Source of the DNA: Rhodoferax sp.
GTDB lineage: Bacteria; Pseudomonadota; Gammaproteobacteria; Burkholderiales; Burkholderiaceae_C
Assembly: GCA_031291295.1 (NCBI GenBank)
Contig: JARLJI010000058.1
Location: 62,001 to 126,000 of the forward strand
Length of the DNA: 64,000 nt
Direction: 5' to 3'
The notes under the pieces were generated by a model. That model ran no database searches. It was not told where the DNA came from and worked only from the letters and a program-made list of their open reading frames with translations. Below are positions 38,201-46,113 of this stretch, piece by piece (the stretch's first letter is position 1; every line of letters begins with the position of its first letter). Both the position numbers and the translations under genes were made by a program.

Positions 38201-38679
38201 ACGACCTGCGTCACATGGCTGTAGCCGGCCAGCGTGAGCTGGGCCTTGAGTTTGGCCTCGTTGAGCTTTTGCTTGACCTTGAAGTGAAAGGTGTAGCCCG
38301 CCAGGAAACTGGGCGGTGCCAGCCGGTACAGCGCGGTGGTGGCGGGGATGATGACCACGTCGGCGCCGGTGTCGTGGTCGCGCTGGCTGATGCGCCACAG
38401 GGTGGCGAGCCGCTCGCTGATCAGGTCCTGGTGCGGCGAAAACGTGTCGTAGGGCAGCGTTTCCCAGTCGGGGAACAGGGCGCAGCGCAGCCCGGGCGCG
38501 AAGAAGGCGATCTCCTCCATCAGCCGCTGCGCGTCGAGCGCGTCGGCGGTCACGATGGCCGTGAGTTTTTGGGCGGCCTTTTCGCGCTCCCCCAGCCGCG
38601 CCAGCAGCAAGGCATCGGCCGAGCCGGCAGGGCGGGGCAGCGTGAAGCGTTTGCCGGGGGTGAGTTTGGGTAAGTCCAT
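35197..38679 (-). CDS. mfd: transcription-repair coupling factor
   Basis: DNA translocase of 1160 residues from MDLPKLTPG at 38679. It removes stalled RNA polymerase and recruits UvrA. The N-terminal UvrB-like damage module is present (FPDWETLPYDTFSPHQDLISERLATL), then the RNA-polymerase-interaction domain (GDPVVHSAHGIGRYRGL). The helicase motifs are CGDVGFGKTEVALRAAF, IIDEEHRFGVRHKE and QLRGRVGRSHHQAYAYL. The TRCF C-terminal domain ends the protein. Length matches the family. It is divergent from ispD across 81 bases. Confidence 0.97.
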   Translation of the reverse strand: MDLPKLTPGKRFTLPRPAGSADALLLARLGEREKAAQKLTAIVTADALDAQRLMEEIAFFAPGLRCALFPDWETLPYDTFSPHQDLISERLATLWRISQRDHDTGADVVIIPATTALYRLAPPSFLAGYTFHFKVKQKLNEAKLKAQLTLAGYSHVTQVVSPGEYAVRGGLIDLFPMGSPVPYRVDLFDDEIDSIRTFDPDSQRSLYPVPEVRLLPGREFPMDDDARAKFRSRWRELLEGDPTRSRIYKDIGNGVATAGIEYYLPLFFDETATVFDYLGADATVVLHGDLEPAFARFWQDTKDRYRLVQGDPERPVLPPQALFLGTEQFYARANEHPQLAIRPAIEDVADSALFQKLGELSVVRGAEDPLARLKAHLRNTAHRVLLLAESDGRRESLLDFLRASQLSPPAFDSLQEFLSSTEPLGIATAALNTGFSWLEEGLDFVTETELFAAGPTTRRRKKQEQVSDVEALIKDLSELNIGDPVVHSAHGIGRYRGLIHLDLGQLQPDGTPAVQEFLHLEYADKAVLYVPVSQLHQISRYTGVSADEAPLHKLGSGQWEKAKRRAAEQVRDSAAELLNIYARRAAREGHAFRYSAQDYEIFANDFGFEETADQSAAIHAVIQDMISPRPMDRLVCGDVGFGKTEVALRAAFIAITGGKQVAFLAPTTLLAEQHYQTLVDRFAKWPVKVAEVSRFRSGKEITASIKGIADGTIDIVVGTHKLLSESTKFKNLGLLIIDEEHRFGVRHKEAMKALRAEVDVLTLTATPIPRTLGMALEGLRDLSVIATAPQRRLAIKTFVRTEGNGVIREAVLRELKRGGQVYFLHNEVETIENRRQKLEELLPEARIAVAHGQMPERELERVMRDFIAQRYNLLLCSTIIETGIDVPTANTIVMSRADKFGLAQLHQLRGRVGRSHHQAYAYLMVPDLEGLTKHASQRLDAIQQMEELGSGFYLAMHDLEIRGAGEVLGENQSGNMMEIGFQLYNEMLSEAVRCLKAGIEPDLLAPLNATTEINLHAPALLPDDYCGDVHLRLSFYKKLATAKNTDQIDALLEEIVDRFGKLPTQAQTLIDVHRLRVIARPYGVVKVDAAPGVIHITFKKDPPIDSMRIIELIQKNRHIKLASNEKLRIERDLPDPKARAQMVRDILRSLGQPKSIELIA

Positions 38680-38698
38680 AAATTGCACAAATACACAA

Positions 38699-38726
38699 CA
38701 CCCCCCGCCACGATAGGCGGGGGGTG
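38699..38726. other. perfect GC-rich inverted repeat between mfd and ispD
   Basis: CACCCCCCGCC at 38699-38709 and GGCGGGGGGTG at 38716-38726 form a perfect 11-base stem with a 6-base loop. It lies 20 bases before the mfd start and 35 before the ispD start, so it would sit in the 5' leader of one or both transcripts, or be a protein-binding palindrome. No T tract follows, so it is not an ordinary terminator. Confidence 0.75.
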
Positions 38727-38760
38727 CTATGGATTGGATTTTAGAATGCAGGACACCGTT

Positions 38761-39465
38761 ATGACCGACGCCACTCAAATATCCCGGTTTTTTGCCTTGA
38801 TCCCCTGTGCCGGCACGGGTTCGCGCGCGGGCTCGCCTTGCGGCGCTGCAGGGCCCAAGCAGTACCAGCCGGTGGCCGGCCTTCCGATGGTGATGCACAC
38901 CCTGGCGGCCTTCGCCGCGGTGCCGCGCATTGCCGATCTGCTGGTGGTGGTAGCGCCCAGCGACCCGTTCTTTGAACAGCAGAGTGCTCCATTTTTAATA
39001 GCTGACTGTGGAGGACCCACAAGGGCTGCCAGTGTTTTGAATGGTTTGGACGCGCTGTTCGAGCTGGGCGCCACCCGCCACGATTGGGTGCTGGTCCATG
39101 ACGCCGCCCGCTGCCTGGTCACGCCCGCGCAGATCAACACCCTGATCGACGCCTGCGAGCACGACGAGGTGGGCGGCCTGCTGGCGCACCGGCTGGCGGA
39201 CACGCTCAAATGCGAGTCCGGTGGCCGGGCTATCGCCACGCTGGACCGCAGTGACAAATGGCTGGCCCAGACGCCGCAGATGTTTCGCATCGGCGCGCTG
39301 ATCGATGCGCTCAGCCAAGCCGGCGACCAGGTCACGGACGAGGCCAGCGCGATGGAGGCCATGGGCCACAGGCCCAAGCTGGTGCCCGGCGATGCGCAGA
39401 ATTTCAAGGTGACGTACCCGCAAGACTTTGCCCTGGCGGAAATCATATTGAGGAGCCGGACATGA
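38761..39465 (+). CDS. ispD: 2-C-methyl-D-erythritol 4-phosphate cytidylyltransferase
   Basis: MEP-pathway enzyme of 234 residues that joins MEP to CTP. The start at 38761 follows AGGA; MQDTVM at 38746 is an alternative. The nucleotide-binding loop is [11 protein letters not shown]...[10 protein letters not shown], and later motifs are [11 protein letters not shown] and QTPQMFR. A segment at about residues 76-95 ([22 protein letters not shown]) is partly encoded by a dispersed repeat. It overlaps ispF by four bases (ATGA). Confidence 0.95.
   Translation: MTDATQISRFFALIPCAGTGSRAGSPCGAAGPKQYQPVAGLPMVMHTLAAFAAVPRIADLLVVVAPSDPFFEQQSAPFLIADCGGPTRAASVLNGLDALFELGATRHDWVLVHDAARCLVTPAQINTLIDACEHDEVGGLLAHRLADTLKCESGGRAIATLDRSDKWLAQTPQMFRIGALIDALSQAGDQVTDEASAMEAMGHRPKLVPGDAQNFKVTYPQDFALAEIILRSRT
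38986..39042 (+). repeat. dispersed GCTAT/ATAGC repeat inside ispD (copy 6)
   Basis: TTTTTAATAGCTGACTGTG, then ACAAGGGCTGCCAGTG and a TTTTGAAT tail. It parallels the copy at 34359-34412 in motif order and spacing and is read in frame within ispD. Part of the segment (GGP-R-ASVLNGL) is also native ispD sequence, so the exact ends are uncertain. Confidence 0.5.
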
Positions 39466-39935
39466 CGTTTCGCATTGGCGAAGGCTGGGACACGCACGCG
39501 CTGGTGGCGGGGCGCAAGCTCATCATCGGCGGCGTTGAAATTGCGCATCCCATGGGCCTGCTCGGGCATTCGGACGCCGACGTGCTGCTGCACGCCATCA
39601 CCGATGCGCTGCTGGGCGCCGCCGCGCTGGGCGACATCGGCACGCATTTCCCGGACACCGACGAGCGCTTCAAGGGCGCGGACTCGGTCGCACTGCTGGC
39701 CGAGGCGGCGCGCCGCGTGCGTGACCAGGGCTATCAGATCGGCAACATCGACAGCACCGTCATCGCGCAGGCGCCCCGGCTGATGCCGCACATTGCGGCG
39801 ATGCGCGAGCGCATTGCGGGGGCCCTCGGGCTGGCACCGAGCCAGGTCAACGTGAAGGCCAAAACGGCAGAAAAAATGGGCCCGGTAGGGCAGGGTTTGA
39901 GCATCGAGGCCCGGGCGGTCGTACTATTAATTTGA
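39462..39935 (+). CDS. ispF: 2-C-methyl-D-erythritol 2,4-cyclodiphosphate synthase
   Basis: MEP-pathway enzyme of 157 residues, coupled to ispD by an ATGA overlap. The metal ligands are in GEGWDTHAL (Asp, His) and H in [18 protein letters not shown]. The family's [11 protein letters not shown] and [14 protein letters not shown] segments are present. Its stop lies three bases from the stop of the convergent histidine kinase, inside a repeat core. Confidence 0.96.
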   Translation: MTFRIGEGWDTHALVAGRKLIIGGVEIAHPMGLLGHSDADVLLHAITDALLGAAALGDIGTHFPDTDERFKGADSVALLAEAARRVRDQGYQIGNIDSTVIAQAPRLMPHIAAMRERIAGALGLAPSQVNVKAKTAEKMGPVGQGLSIEARAVVLLI

Positions 39936-39946
39936 TAGCTAAACGT
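39923..39946 (+). repeat. dispersed repeat core between ispF and histidine kinase stops (copy 7)
   Basis: CTATTAATTTGATAGCTA with short flank. The TGA of ispF (39933-39935) and the TAG of the convergent kinase (39939-39941 on the minus strand) both lie in this core. Confidence 0.6.
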
Positions 39947-41390
39947 GTACGTCCACCATGGGCTCTCCCTGTTTTGTATTTGAAACCTGGCTGGCAGGCG
40001 CGTTGTGCAGCCGGATGCGCGCCGCCAGGCCGCCGGTGCTGGTGTTGGACAGGGTAAAGACGCCGCCCATGCGCTGAATGGTTTTGTCCACAATGGACAA
40101 GCCCAGTCCGGCACCGGTGGCGGCCGTGCGCGCAGCGTCCCCGCGAAAAAAAGGCTTGATCAAGCTGGGCAGCACATCCGGCGGAACGCCCGGGCCGTGG
40201 TCGCGGACCTTGATCATCAGCCAGGCGTCACGCGCCTTGGCCGTAATGTCGATTACGGCCATGCCCGAATCCGGCGACCTGCCGTAGCGGCGTGCATTCT
40301 CCAGCAGGTTGGAAATCACCCGCGTGAGTTCCACCTCATCGGCCATCACGTGCAGGTCGGGCGCAACGTCGACCTTGATGCGGATGTCGTCCTGGTCTTT
40401 CACCGGATAGGTGCAGGCTTGCACCACATCGATCAGGCGCACCGGCTTGAGATCGACGTGGTCGGGGCGCGCGTAATCCAGAAACTTGTCGATGATGGCG
40501 TCCAGCTGGCTGATGTCCGCCGCCATGTGGTCGCGCGCATCCGCGTCGGCCACGCTGAGTTCGGTCTCCAGCCGCAACCGCGCCAGCGGGGTGCGCAAAT
40601 CGTGCGAAATGCCGGCCAGCATGACGGCGCGGTCCTGCTCGATCTTGGCCAGCTGCTCGGCCATCCGGTTAAAGCCGATGTTGACCTCGCGGATCTCGCT
40701 GGTCGCGACCTGCTCGTCGAGCTTGCCGGCGTCGAAGTCGCCATCGCGAACGCGCCCTGCCGCAAACGACAACTGCTTGAGCGGGTGGTTGATGAGGCGG
40801 GCAATCACGGCGGCTCCGGCCAGCGACAGCACGCCCGCGGTGAACAGCCAGATCAGCCAGGTCTTGCTGTTCACGGGGGTCACGCGCGAGCGGTCCATCA
40901 GCAGCCAGTAGGCGTCGCCGTCAATTGAAAAACCCACCCACAGGCCCTTCTGGCCGTTCACGCTGCTCGCCACCATGGTGGTCGGGCCCAGCCGCTGGGC
41001 CAGCTCCTCGGTGATGCGCTCGTCCAGCCCGCTCTTGGCGAACAGCTCGAACTGGTCTTTGGGTTCGCGCGGCAGGATGCGCACGCCCTCCTGCTCGGCC
41101 ATCGTCTTGATGAGGGAAATGCGGGCAATCGAGTCCGAATACACCAGCGCGGCCCGGCTGAGGTTGACCAGCGAGGCAATCTGCTGCGCCGTCTGGACGG
41201 CGCGCGGTTCGTATTCGAGCGAGCGGAACGTCTGGAACCAGGCCACGGTGCTGCCAATCAGCAGCAGCGCCAGCAGGAAGAAGGTGCGCCAGAACAGGCT
41301 CAGGCCGTGCTTGCGCTCCGCCGCGCTCAGGGGCGTGGGCAGGGTGTCCAGCTGCGTGGGGCGGCTGAAGTCGCTCAGGAGGTCGGGCAT
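39939..41390 (-). CDS. sensor histidine kinase, EnvZ/RisS-like
   Basis: Inner-membrane sensor of 483 residues. Membrane spans are at about 33-53 and 178-199 with a periplasmic domain of about 125 residues between. A HAMP segment follows (200-252). The phosphoacceptor is H263 in GISHDLRTPLARLR. The ATP-binding boxes are NLLENARRYG, VRDHGPGVPPDVLP and GAGLGLSIVDKTIQRMGG. It is downstream of its OmpR-like partner by 39 bases. EnvZ-like proteins sense osmotic or acid stress; the true signal here is unknown. Confidence 0.92.
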   Translation of the reverse strand: MPDLLSDFSRPTQLDTLPTPLSAAERKHGLSLFWRTFFLLALLLIGSTVAWFQTFRSLEYEPRAVQTAQQIASLVNLSRAALVYSDSIARISLIKTMAEQEGVRILPREPKDQFELFAKSGLDERITEELAQRLGPTTMVASSVNGQKGLWVGFSIDGDAYWLLMDRSRVTPVNSKTWLIWLFTAGVLSLAGAAVIARLINHPLKQLSFAAGRVRDGDFDAGKLDEQVATSEIREVNIGFNRMAEQLAKIEQDRAVMLAGISHDLRTPLARLRLETELSVADADARDHMAADISQLDAIIDKFLDYARPDHVDLKPVRLIDVVQACTYPVKDQDDIRIKVDVAPDLHVMADEVELTRVISNLLENARRYGRSPDSGMAVIDITAKARDAWLMIKVRDHGPGVPPDVLPSLIKPFFRGDAARTAATGAGLGLSIVDKTIQRMGGVFTLSNTSTGGLAARIRLHNAPASQVSNTKQGEPMVDVHV

Positions 41391-41429
41391 GCGAGGCGGC
41401 CAGATGCAGGGGCGGCGCTTGGCGGGTGA

Positions 41430-42164
41430 TTAACCTGCGCCGTCCGGGACAAACACGTAGCCCACGCCCCATACCGTCTGGATATAGCGCGGCGAGGCGG
41501 CGTCGAGTTCGACCAGTTTGCGCAGGCGCGACACCTGCACGTCCAGGCTGCGGTCGAACGGCTCGAACTCGCGTCCGCGCGCCAGCTGGGCCAGCTTTTC
41601 GCGCGACAGCGGCTGGCGCGGGTGCCGCACCAGCGCCTTGAGCATGGCGAACTCGCCGGTGGTCAGCGGCAGGTCTTCGTCGTTGCGGCGCAGCGTGCGC
41701 GCGCCCAGGTCGAACGTGAACGGGCCGAACGAGACCGTCTCGTTCTCGGTCGACGGCGCACCGGGGGCCTCGATGGGCGGACGCCGGCGCAGCACCGCCG
41801 AGATGCGCGCCAGCAATTCGCGCGGATTGAAGGGTTTGCCCAGGTAATCGTCGGCGCCCACCTCCAGGCCCACGATGCGGTCCACGTCCTCGCCCTTGGC
41901 GGTCAGCATGATGATGGGGGTGCGGTCGTTCGCGGCGCGCAGCCGCCGGCAGATTGACAAGCCGTCTTCGCCGGGCATCATCAAATCGAGCACGATCAGG
42001 TCGACGGTGTCGCGCAGCAGGATGCGGTTCAGCGCCTTGCCGTCTTCGGCCACGATGACTTCGAACCCCTCCTGTGTCAGGTAGCGGCGCAACAGGTCGC
42101 GGATGCGGGCATCGTCATCCACCACCACGATTTTGTCGACTCGGCTTACGGTAGTTGAGGTCAT
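41430..42164 (-). CDS. ompR: OmpR-family response regulator
   Basis: Response regulator of 244 residues from the ATG at 42164. The receiver domain has the acidic pocket VVDDDAR (16-18), phosphorylation site D60 in LIVLDLMMPGEDG and K in GADDYLGKPFNPRELLARI. The C-terminal winged helix has LTTGEFAMLKALVRHPRQPLSREKL and RSLDVQVSRLRKLVE...YIQTVWGVGYVF. The sequence resembles OmpR closely. Transcribed with the kinase directly downstream. Confidence 0.94.
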   Translation of the reverse strand: MTSTTVSRVDKIVVVDDDARIRDLLRRYLTQEGFEVIVAEDGKALNRILLRDTVDLIVLDLMMPGEDGLSICRRLRAANDRTPIIMLTAKGEDVDRIVGLEVGADDYLGKPFNPRELLARISAVLRRRPPIEAPGAPSTENETVSFGPFTFDLGARTLRRNDEDLPLTTGEFAMLKALVRHPRQPLSREKLAQLARGREFEPFDRSLDVQVSRLRKLVELDAASPRYIQTVWGVGYVFVPDGAG

Positions 42165-42333
42165 GGTTGATTGCAGTTGTATTTGTAACAGAGCCAATTC
42201 TGAGCCACATGGCACGCCGAAACCGGGGTTTTTGCCACAGTTTGACACACGGTTACATTTGTTGCCCGACTCTGCATGGCCTTCGCGCAACTGATGTGAA
42301 CATGCGTGCACACATTCGCGTTATGGATCGATC

Positions 42334-42657
42334 ATGAAGAAAACTGTTTTCCTGTGGGCGCAAATCCTCTGTCTGGCGGGCGCCCTTGCGCAACCGCCGC
42401 GTGGTCCTGCGGGCGCTGCCCATCCCACAATGGAGAGCGGCCCCGCGGGATCCACAGCGCAGCAGGGTGGCGTGCTGCCGATACAGGATTCGCCGGCGCA
42501 GCGGCGCATTGAGTTGCGTGCCATCCTGCAGTCCCAGCAGAATGCGCTGGAGCAACCTGCCGCCGAGCGTCGGTTGTCGCCCGAAGAGCGCGCCGAGTTG
42601 CGTGAGCAGGTGCGCCAGCAGTACCAGGGGCGGCCGCACAATACCGGCAAGCCTTAG
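42334..42657 (+). CDS. small exported hypothetical protein
   Basis: 107 residues with a signal peptide (KKTVFLWAQILCLAGALA). The mature part is proline/glutamine-rich with a helix RRIELRAILQSQQNALEQ and a charged SPEERAELREQVRQQYQG segment. It may be periplasmic. Unknown family; short proteins of this pattern occur in Burkholderiales. Confidence 0.65.
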   Translation: MKKTVFLWAQILCLAGALAQPPRGPAGAAHPTMESGPAGSTAQQGGVLPIQDSPAQRRIELRAILQSQQNALEQPAAERRLSPEERAELREQVRQQYQGRPHNTGKP

Positions 42658-42718
42658 GGCGCATGCGCCGGCCGGGGCGGCTCGAGTGTGTAATTTTTTG
42701 AAATACCGAAAGTCGAAA

Positions 42719-43429
42719 TTGAAGGCAGCTACAAAAATAATAGTAACTTGTGTAATAGCAGTGTGGGCTGGCAGCAGTTTTTCCCAAAATATGCCGTATG
42801 CGCCGCCGCAAAACGTGGTGCATCTGGCGGCACAGGGATCGGTTGAAGTCCAGCAGGACTTACTCTCGATGACGATGAACACGACCCGGGAGGGGCCGGA
42901 CGCAGGCACGGTGCAGAATCAGCTCAAGGCGGCACTGGATGCGGCACTGGCCGAGGCCAAACGGACCGCCCAGCCGGGCCAGATGGAGGTGCGCACCGGC
43001 AACTTCAGCCTGTCCCCGCGCTACGGCCGCGACGGCAAGATCAGCGGCTGGCAAGGCTCGGCCGAACTGGTGCTGGAAGGCCGGGACTTTGCCCGGATCA
43101 GCGCCGCCGCAGGAAAGATCCAGACCCTGACCATGGGCAACGTGACGTTCGGCCTGAGCCGCGAGCAGCGTGCCAAGATGGAGGGCGAAGCCCAGGCCAT
43201 GGCCATCGACCGGTTCAAGGCGCGCGCATCGGACATCGCCAAAGGCTTCGGCTTTGCCGGCTACTCGCTGCGCGAAGTGTCGATCAACGCCAACGATCAG
43301 GGCGTGGTGCCGCGCCCGCGCATGATGGCCATGGAAGCCAAAGCCTCGATGGCGGAGGCCCCGGTGCCCGTGGAGGCGGGCAAGAGCACGGTGCTGGTGA
43401 CGGTGTCGGGGGCCGTGCAGTTGAAATGA
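42719..43429 (+). CDS. SIMPL-domain (DUF541) exported protein
   Basis: About 236 residues. There is no ATG before the signal peptide; I choose TTG at 42719, with TTG at 42698 as an alternative, because LKAATKIIVTCVIAVWAGSSFSQ then reads as a proper signal. The only nearby ATG (42791) would remove it. The SIMPL/DUF541 body has VVHLAAQGSVEVQQDLLSMTM, GWQGSAELVLEGRDF and IAKGFGFAGYSLREVSI. Such proteins are periplasmic with poorly defined roles in oxidative or envelope stress. The signal peptide is partly encoded by a dispersed repeat. It converges on the glycosyltransferase gene with a four-base gap. Confidence 0.8.
   Translation: MKAATKIIVTCVIAVWAGSSFSQNMPYAPPQNVVHLAAQGSVEVQQDLLSMTMNTTREGPDAGTVQNQLKAALDAALAEAKRTAQPGQMEVRTGNFSLSPRYGRDGKISGWQGSAELVLEGRDFARISAAAGKIQTLTMGNVTFGLSREQRAKMEGEAQAMAIDRFKARASDIAKGFGFAGYSLREVSINANDQGVVPRPRMMAMEAKASMAEAPVPVEAGKSTVLVTVSGAVQLK
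42728..42786 (+). repeat. dispersed GCTAT/ATAGC repeat in the SIMPL signal peptide (copy 8)
   Basis: GCTACAAAAATAATAG core, GTAATAGCAGTG, then GGGCTGGCAGC and a TTTTT tail. The order matches copies 2 and 3. It spans the hydrophobic part of the signal peptide, in frame. Confidence 0.6.
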
Positions 43430-43433
43430 CGCG

Positions 43434-44990
43434 TTATCCGGACCTGAAACGGCAAAGCCGGCCGTCCTGGACCGGGCTCAAGGTAGCCCATGCGTAGTGC
43501 ATCACCACACCGCGCGCCCCAAACCCCCAGTCCAGCGAAAACTCTCCGCTGGCGCTCGCCTGGCTGAACAAAGGCGCATAGGCGGGTGCCGCACGGTTTG
43601 CGACGGCCGTGATGACCAGGGCGCCGCACTGGCTAAGATCGCTCTCCTCGAGCCAGCGTGACTTGCCCGTGTCATTGTCCATGAACACCAGGGGCTCCGG
43701 GCGCACGTGCAGCGCCAGGTTGCCACCGGTCCAGGTGTCGGAGACGACCAGGCGCATGGGGCCACTTTCGTGCGCGCGCCAGACGGCCGCCGCCTGGTCG
43801 GCCAGTTGCTGGCTGGGAAAGTTGAAACGTGCATTGCGCCCCACGATTTCCGGAACGATCGCTGCCCCTGCGAAAAAGACCACAAGGATCCCGATATGGG
43901 CGAGCGCGGCCAGCTTCCAGGTCCGCTTCAGCAGCAAGGGGTCCTGGTTGCCACGGAAAAAACAGTGCACCAGCAAAATGCCCGCCGGCAGAAAATACGC
44001 ACTGACCCAGTTGCTGTCAAGCGAGCTGCCGGTGAACAGTGCCGGCGCCACCGCCAGCGCCAACGGTGTGCAGAGCGTGACCAGCAGGTAATGCCGGTCG
44101 AAGCGCTCCCGATCCGTGGTCATCTCCCTCGAGCCGCGATTGGCCCCGTACGCCGGGCCCAGGCGCAACAACAGCCAGGCCACCAGCGCCATCACGCTGA
44201 CACGGCTGGCCTGGTTGATCAGGAAGCCCAGCAACACGACAAAGCGGTTGGTCGTTGACTGCAGTTGATGCTCGGCGTAATGGATGGGCGGGAAACTGTT
44301 GACCACCAGCCAATGCACATGCGGCGACATGACGACCGCGAAGACCACCAGGCTGAGCGCGATGCCGCGCAGCACGCGCGCGTCGGCCCACAGGCGCTGT
44401 GTCACGACAAAGACGAAAAGGGCGGAAAGCGCCAGCGCGGCACTGTACTTGGTCAGCATGGCCAGGCCGGCGGCAAGGCCGAGCAGCAGCCAGTGCGTGC
44501 TTTTGCCGCTGACCACGCCGCGGTAAAAATGGTAGAGCGCTGCCGCCGTGAACGGCAGCGAGACCGTGTTGTGGTTCAGTGTCAACGCATTGATGGTGTG
44601 GTACGAGAGCAGCGAGGTCAGCACAACCGCCACGATGGCGACCCTGGGCTGCACCACCTGGCGCGCCAGCAGCCACACGTAGACCATGGCCGCCACGCTG
44701 CAGCCTTGCGCGGCAAAAGCCGTCAGCGCCTGCGATGGTCCGCCGAACGCCGCATTCAAGGCGTGCATCAGGGCGCTTGGCAAGGGCGGGTGCTTGTAGT
44801 AGCCCCACTGCAAGCTTTGCGACCACACCACTTGCTCGATGCTGTCGATGTGCATGGCGCGCGGGATCAGTGCCGCACAGACGGTCCACAGGACAAGATA
44901 GGCCAGCCCGAACACAAAGAGCTGCCGCCCCGCCCTGGATGCCGGCATGGACAGGGAATGGGCCGGCACGGACGCCTCAACCGCGCGCAT
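43434..44990 (-). CDS. membrane glycosyltransferase, family 39 (PMT/ArnT-like)
   Basis: Polytopic inner-membrane protein of 518 residues with 10 or more hydrophobic spans. GGAGG seven bases upstream supports the ATG at 44990. After the first span comes HIDSIEQVVWSQSLQWGYYKHPPLPSALMHAL, the acidic and HPP segment of PMT_2-type transferases that use polyprenyl-phosphate sugars. The C-terminal part is a periplasmic domain (VSDTWTGGNLALHVRPEPLVFMDNDTG). It may modify lipid A, glycolipids or protein; nothing nearby tells which. Confidence 0.88.
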   Translation of the reverse strand: MRAVEASVPAHSLSMPASRAGRQLFVFGLAYLVLWTVCAALIPRAMHIDSIEQVVWSQSLQWGYYKHPPLPSALMHALNAAFGGPSQALTAFAAQGCSVAAMVYVWLLARQVVQPRVAIVAVVLTSLLSYHTINALTLNHNTVSLPFTAAALYHFYRGVVSGKSTHWLLLGLAAGLAMLTKYSAALALSALFVFVVTQRLWADARVLRGIALSLVVFAVVMSPHVHWLVVNSFPPIHYAEHQLQSTTNRFVVLLGFLINQASRVSVMALVAWLLLRLGPAYGANRGSREMTTDRERFDRHYLLVTLCTPLALAVAPALFTGSSLDSNWVSAYFLPAGILLVHCFFRGNQDPLLLKRTWKLAALAHIGILVVFFAGAAIVPEIVGRNARFNFPSQQLADQAAAVWRAHESGPMRLVVSDTWTGGNLALHVRPEPLVFMDNDTGKSRWLEESDLSQCGALVITAVANRAAPAYAPLFSQASASGEFSLDWGFGARGVVMHYAWATLSPVQDGRLCRFRSG

Positions 44991-45203
44991 CAGGCAACCT
45001 CCGCGCCACGCGCCCGGTATTCGCCTTGGGAGCGGCCCGGCGGCTCATGCGGCGAAACGCCCGGATAGCCGCCGGGCTGCGCTACGGATCTTGCTGCGGG
45101 AGCCGGGGGCGGCCGTTTTGCCTTCAGGCGGCATGTTGTTTCTCCGGATGAATTACGATGCACTGACCCCATTATCCAACCCTGAACCGCGATCATCGAT
45201 GCC

Positions 45204-46091
45204 ATGAGAGAACCCACGCTGAACTACGTCGCCTGCCCGGATGCCAACGGCGGGCACCGCATGGCCTACTGGGAGTGGGGTGATTCCGCCAACCCGCATG
45301 TGGTGGTCTGCGGCCATGGCCTGTCGCGCCAGGGCCGGGACTTCGATGTGCTGGCCGGCGCCCTGTGCGCCAGGGTGCGTGTGGTGTGCCCCGATGTGGT
45401 CGGCCGCGGCCAGAGCGACTGGCTGAAGGACCCGACGGGCTACCAGATACCGGCCTACGCCGCCGACATGCTGGCCCTGCTGGCGCAACTCAAGCCCGCC
45501 ACGCTCGACTGGGTGGGCACCAGCATGGGCGGGCTGATTGGCATGGTGCTGGCCGGGCAGCCCGATCTGCCGTTGCCCGCGCCGCTGCGCCGGCTGGTGC
45601 TCAACGATGTCGGCCCCGCCGTTCAGTGGCCGGCGCTGGAGCGCATTGGCCAGTATCTGGGCAACACCGGACGTTTCGAGTCGCTGCAGCAGGCGGCTGA
45701 CGCCATGTGGGTCGTCTCCCGCAGTTTTGGGCCGCATACACCGGCCCAGTGGCTGGCGCTGTCGACGCACATGGTCAGGCCCGTGGGCGACGACATGCGG
45801 GGCGCCCTGACCCTGCACTACGACCCGGCCATTGCGGTGCCGTTTCGCAGTTTGACGCAAGAGTCCGCCGCACAGGGCGAGGCCGCCATGTGGCAACTGT
45901 ATGACGGCATCAAGGCCAACACGCTGTTGCTGCGCGGCGCACAGTCGGACCTGCTGACTCGCGAGACGGCGCTGGCCATGACGCAGCGTGGTCCAAAGGC
46001 GCGGCTGGTGGAGTTCGAAGGGGTGGGGCATGCGCCGACCCTGGTCGCGGCGGACCAGGTCGAGGTGGTGGCTGCTTTCCTTTTAGGGTGA
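45204..46091 (+). CDS. alpha/beta hydrolase
   Basis: Cytoplasmic hydrolase of 295 residues. The oxyanion segment is VVCGHGLSRQGRDF, the nucleophile elbow GTSMGG with S107, and the catalytic histidine is in FEGVGHAPTL near the end. The sequence looks like the MhpC/esterase group. No signal peptide. It is upstream of relA by 22 bases and may share a transcript. Confidence 0.9.
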   Translation: MREPTLNYVACPDANGGHRMAYWEWGDSANPHVVVCGHGLSRQGRDFDVLAGALCARVRVVCPDVVGRGQSDWLKDPTGYQIPAYAADMLALLAQLKPATLDWVGTSMGGLIGMVLAGQPDLPLPAPLRRLVLNDVGPAVQWPALERIGQYLGNTGRFESLQQAADAMWVVSRSFGPHTPAQWLALSTHMVRPVGDDMRGALTLHYDPAIAVPFRSLTQESAAQGEAAMWQLYDGIKANTLLLRGAQSDLLTRETALAMTQRGPKARLVEFEGVGHAPTLVAADQVEVVAAFLLG

Positions 46092-46113
46092 GAGCGAACT
46101 TGCAAGGCACGCC

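Noticed and set aside
37180..38673. Long plus-strand frame opposite mfd
   Set aside because: Shadow of mfd with low-complexity composition; all helicase motifs are on the minus strand.
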